Under the pieces are notes generated by a model, which saw only the letters and a program-made list of their open reading frames with translations, did no database searches and had not been told where the DNA came from. The translations under genes were made by a program, and so were the position numbers. A DNA stretch of 7,618 nt from Deltaproteobacteria bacterium (GTDB lineage: Bacteria; Desulfobacterota_C; Deferrisomatia; Deferrisomatales; JACRMM01): contig JACRCS010000571.1 of the NCBI GenBank assembly GCA_016218905.1, forward strand, positions 1 to 7,618, given 5' to 3'. Position 1 is the first letter of the stretch. Each line of letters opens with the position of its first letter. Of the stretch, positions 6,112 to 7,618 are shown piece after piece.

Positions 6112-6131
6112 GGAGGGAAACAGCTCCCTCC
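6112..6131 (-). promoter_or_regulatory. Leader hairpin upstream of the peptide gene
   Basis: GGAGGGA at 6112-6118 and TCCCTCC at 6125-6131 form a perfect 7-base-pair stem with a six-base loop. On the minus strand it would lie in the 5' leader of the peptide transcript, about 12 bases before the Shine-Dalgarno site at 6100-6095. It has no T run after it. A role in RNA stability or translation control is inferred only. Confidence 0.35.
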
Positions 6132-6153
6132 GAAGAAAATTACTGCGGATGCA

Positions 6154-6182
6154 TCTGTAACAGGGACTCGCGGCACCGTCAA
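6154..6182 (-). promoter_or_regulatory. Candidate promoter of the peptide gene
   Basis: On the minus strand TTGACG (6182-6177, five of six -35 bases) is followed after exactly 17 bases by TACAGA (6159-6154). The -10 box is only a half match. Transcription would start near 6147, giving a leader of about 60 bases. The -35 box directly abuts the tandem repeat at 6185-6206, as expected where an activator helps a weak promoter. Confidence 0.45.
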
Positions 6183-6184
6183 GG

Positions 6185-6206
6185 ATCTTTCCATCATCTT
6201 TCCATC
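6185..6206. repeat. Tandem 11-base repeat in the divergent control region, candidate operator
   Basis: ATCTTTCCATC occurs twice without a gap, at 6185-6195 and 6196-6206, with no mismatch. The 11-base period is close to one helical turn, the arrangement used by OmpR/PhoB-type response regulators, which bind direct repeats on one face of the DNA. It lies two bases upstream of the -35-like box facing the peptide gene and 13 bases from the one facing the maturase gene, so one regulator could control both. The regulator is not in the window. Confidence 0.5.
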
Positions 6207-6219
6207 GAGCCGGAACCCT

Positions 6220-6249
6220 TTGACTCCAAGGGACGCTCCATGGTACCGG
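6220..6249 (+). promoter_or_regulatory. Possible promoter of the radical SAM gene
   Basis: TTGACT at 6220-6225 matches five of six -35 bases. With an 18-base spacer the -10 position is TACCGG (6244-6249), a poor match, so an activator would be needed if this is real. A start near 6256 would give a leader of under 30 bases before ATG 6283. Confidence 0.3.
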
Positions 6250-6282
6250 GGACGAGATCCGATCCGATGGAAGAGGAGATAC

Positions 6283-7581
6283 ATGGAGCTCTCGGCTTAC
6301 TGCAAGGCGTACCCCTTTCCCGAGCGGCCCGGCCACTGCCTGGTCTTCTCCACCCGAAAGGGCTCCCTCGCTCTGCTGTCCTCCGACGCCTTCGCGCGGC
6401 TCGAGCGCCGAGAGATTCCCGAGGAGTCCGCTCGCGAGTCCCTCGTGAAGCTCGGCGTGCTGACGGCGGACCGAGAGGCCGAGCGGCGGGAGGTCCTCGG
6501 TTACCTGGAGGAGGTGAACCGGGTGGACCCGTGCGTCACGGTGGCCGTGATCCTGGGCATGGGGTGCAACTTCGCCTGCCCCTACTGCTACGAGGGGAGC
6601 CTCAAGGACGGCTCTGCCATGACCGAAGCCACGGCCGAAGCCCTCGCGCGCTTCGTCGAGGCGCGCCTCGTCCCGGGGAAACAGAAGCTCCTTCTCGATT
6701 TTTACGGCGGTGAGCCCCTCCTCTACGTCGACCGCATCCGGCAGATCGCCTCGGAGCTCGGCCCGGTCGCCAGGGAGAGACGCGCTGCGTTCTCCTTCTC
6801 CCTGGTCACGAACGGCTCCCTCCTCACCCGCGACGTCGTCGAAGCGCTCCTCCCCCTGGGCCTCAGGGCCGCCAAGGTGACGATCGACGGCCCGGCCGAC
6901 CACCACGACCGCACCCGCCCCTTCCGATCGGGGAAGGGGAGCTTCGAGGCCGTGCTCGCCAACCTCCGCGCGTGCTGCGACCTCCTCGCCGTAGGCGTAG
7001 GGGGGAACTTCCTCCCGGAGAGCTGGCGGGCCTTCCCGCGCCTCCTGGACCGGCTCGAGGCTTCCGGCCTCGGGCCGTCCAAGCTTGCCCAGATCCGGTT
7101 CCAGCCGGTCCTCCGGACGAACGACCGCTTCAGCCACTCGGAGTTCCGGGCCGGCTGCTCGACCGGGGACGAGCCCTGGGCCGCGGAAGCCGCCGTGTCG
7201 CTCGCCGAGGAGGTGCTCCGGAGGGGCTATCGCCTGCCCCCGATCCGGCCCACCCCCTGCATGGCCGACCTGGCCGCGGCCTTCACCGTCCACTGGGACG
7301 GGACGCTCTACAAGTGTCCGGCCTTCGTGGGCCACCCGGAGTTCGCCGCCGGCGACGTCTGGTCCGGGCCGAGAGAACACGGGGAAGCCTACGGAGGTCC
7401 GCGCTGGCGCGACCGCGCCGAGTGCGGCGCGTGCGAGTACCTGCCCCTCTGCTTCGGGGGGTGCCGCTATCTCCGGTACCAACAGCAGGGGAGCGCGGCG
7501 GGAGTCGACTGCCGGCGCGGGGCGTGGGAGGCCACGCTGGAGCCGTTCCTGCGGCTCCACGCCCTCCACCGCCTTGGCTAG
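6283..7581 (+). CDS. Radical SAM/SPASM peptide maturase, geopeptide-maturase-like
   Basis: This is a 432-residue radical SAM enzyme with a C-terminal SPASM domain, the class that uses S-adenosylmethionine radicals to modify peptides. ATG 6283 follows GAGGAG at 6273-6278. The frame stays open upstream to 5902, but that extension is antisense to the peptide gene and has no homology-like features. Residues 1-85 form a small N-terminal module (MELSAYCKAYPFPERPGH) that may contact the leader. The SAM cluster motif is C95-x3-C99-x2-C102 in CNFACPYC, and GGEP is at 142-145. The SPASM cysteines are complete for two auxiliary 4Fe-4S clusters: C326, C345 (Cx13Gx4C), C381, C384, C390, C394 (Cx2Cx5Cx3C) and C410. 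The N-terminus and layout resemble what I recall as the geopeptide maturase family. The likely substrate is the divergent 36-residue peptide. A maturase of an anaerobic sulfatase is less likely, as no sulfatase is near. Confidence 0.9.
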   Translation: MELSAYCKAYPFPERPGHCLVFSTRKGSLALLSSDAFARLERREIPEESARESLVKLGVLTADREAERREVLGYLEEVNRVDPCVTVAVILGMGCNFACPYCYEGSLKDGSAMTEATAEALARFVEARLVPGKQKLLLDFYGGEPLLYVDRIRQIASELGPVARERRAAFSFSLVTNGSLLTRDVVEALLPLGLRAAKVTIDGPADHHDRTRPFRSGKGSFEAVLANLRACCDLLAVGVGGNFLPESWRAFPRLLDRLEASGLGPSKLAQIRFQPVLRTNDRFSHSEFRAGCSTGDEPWAAEAAVSLAEEVLRRGYRLPPIRPTPCMADLAAAFTVHWDGTLYKCPAFVGHPEFAAGDVWSGPREHGEAYGGPRWRDRAECGACEYLPLCFGGCRYLRYQQQGSAAGVDCRRGAWEATLEPFLRLHALHRLG

Positions 7582-7618
7582 GACCGAGCCGGGGACCCGA
7601 CCGGCGCGACTCCTCAAC

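Noticed and set aside
6005..6163. Plus-strand small frame starting MPEQQLDSSATS
   Set aside because: It has no Shine-Dalgarno site, shows Ser/Thr-rich shadow composition, and is antisense to the better supported minus-strand peptide.
6088..7617. Long minus-strand open frame leading into the peptide gene
   Set aside because: It is antisense to the radical SAM gene and has no family resemblance; only the last 36 codons have a ribosome site and make sense as a gene.
1..7618. CRISPR array, tRNA, rRNA, insertion sequence or attachment site
   Set aside because: I saw no regularly spaced repeats, cloverleaf patterns, transposase frames or terminal inverted repeats on either strand.

Overview
The window is G+C-rich DNA (about two thirds by eye), with G/C in most third codon positions and clear Shine-Dalgarno sites. 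Its gene content suggests a bacterium able to degrade aromatics without oxygen. It carries two late enzymes of the anaerobic benzoyl-CoA pathway, a PEP-CTERM surface protein, a relic of a molybdenum hydroxylase operon and a SPASM radical SAM maturase. Acidobacteriota or a delta-proteobacterial lineage (Geobacter-, Syntrophorhabdus- or Myxococcota-like) would fit, but the window alone cannot fix the taxonomy.

Layout. (1) 1-505 (+): the 3' part of an isochorismatase-like cysteine hydrolase. (2) 584-2906 (+): had (bamQ) and oah (bamA). These convert 6-hydroxycyclohex-1-ene-1-carbonyl-CoA to the 6-oxo compound and then cleave the ring hydrolytically to 3-hydroxypimelyl-CoA. A strong intrinsic terminator follows at 2932-2964. 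(3) 3157-3780 (-): a secreted protein with a PEP-CTERM tail of VPLP type. A sigma-54-like -24/-12 element lies upstream, with an inverted repeat further upstream that could bind an activator. (4) 4053-4329 (-): three compressed pieces, in different frames, of an IorA/IorB-type molybdenum hydroxylase locus. (5) 4542-5912 (+): an apparently exported metal-dependent amidohydrolase. (6) 5977-7581: a short peptide gene (-) divergent from a radical SAM/SPASM enzyme (+), with a compact two-way control region between them.

The most interesting part is region 6. The 36-residue peptide has an acidic leader-like N-terminus and a short SSCCSG tail. It has a perfect Shine-Dalgarno site and lies within 200 bases of an enzyme of the class that matures ribosomal peptides. 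The space between them holds a perfect tandem 11-base repeat flanked by a -35-like hexamer facing each way. This looks like a small ribosomally synthesised, post-translationally modified peptide (RiPP) system, possibly related to the 'geopeptide' group. The peptide is easy to miss because long open frames run through it on both strands.

Apart from had-oah and the peptide-maturase pair, the genes look like independent units: convergent pairs are separated by hairpins, and divergent pairs by promoter-like regions. No tRNA, rRNA, insertion sequence or CRISPR array was seen.
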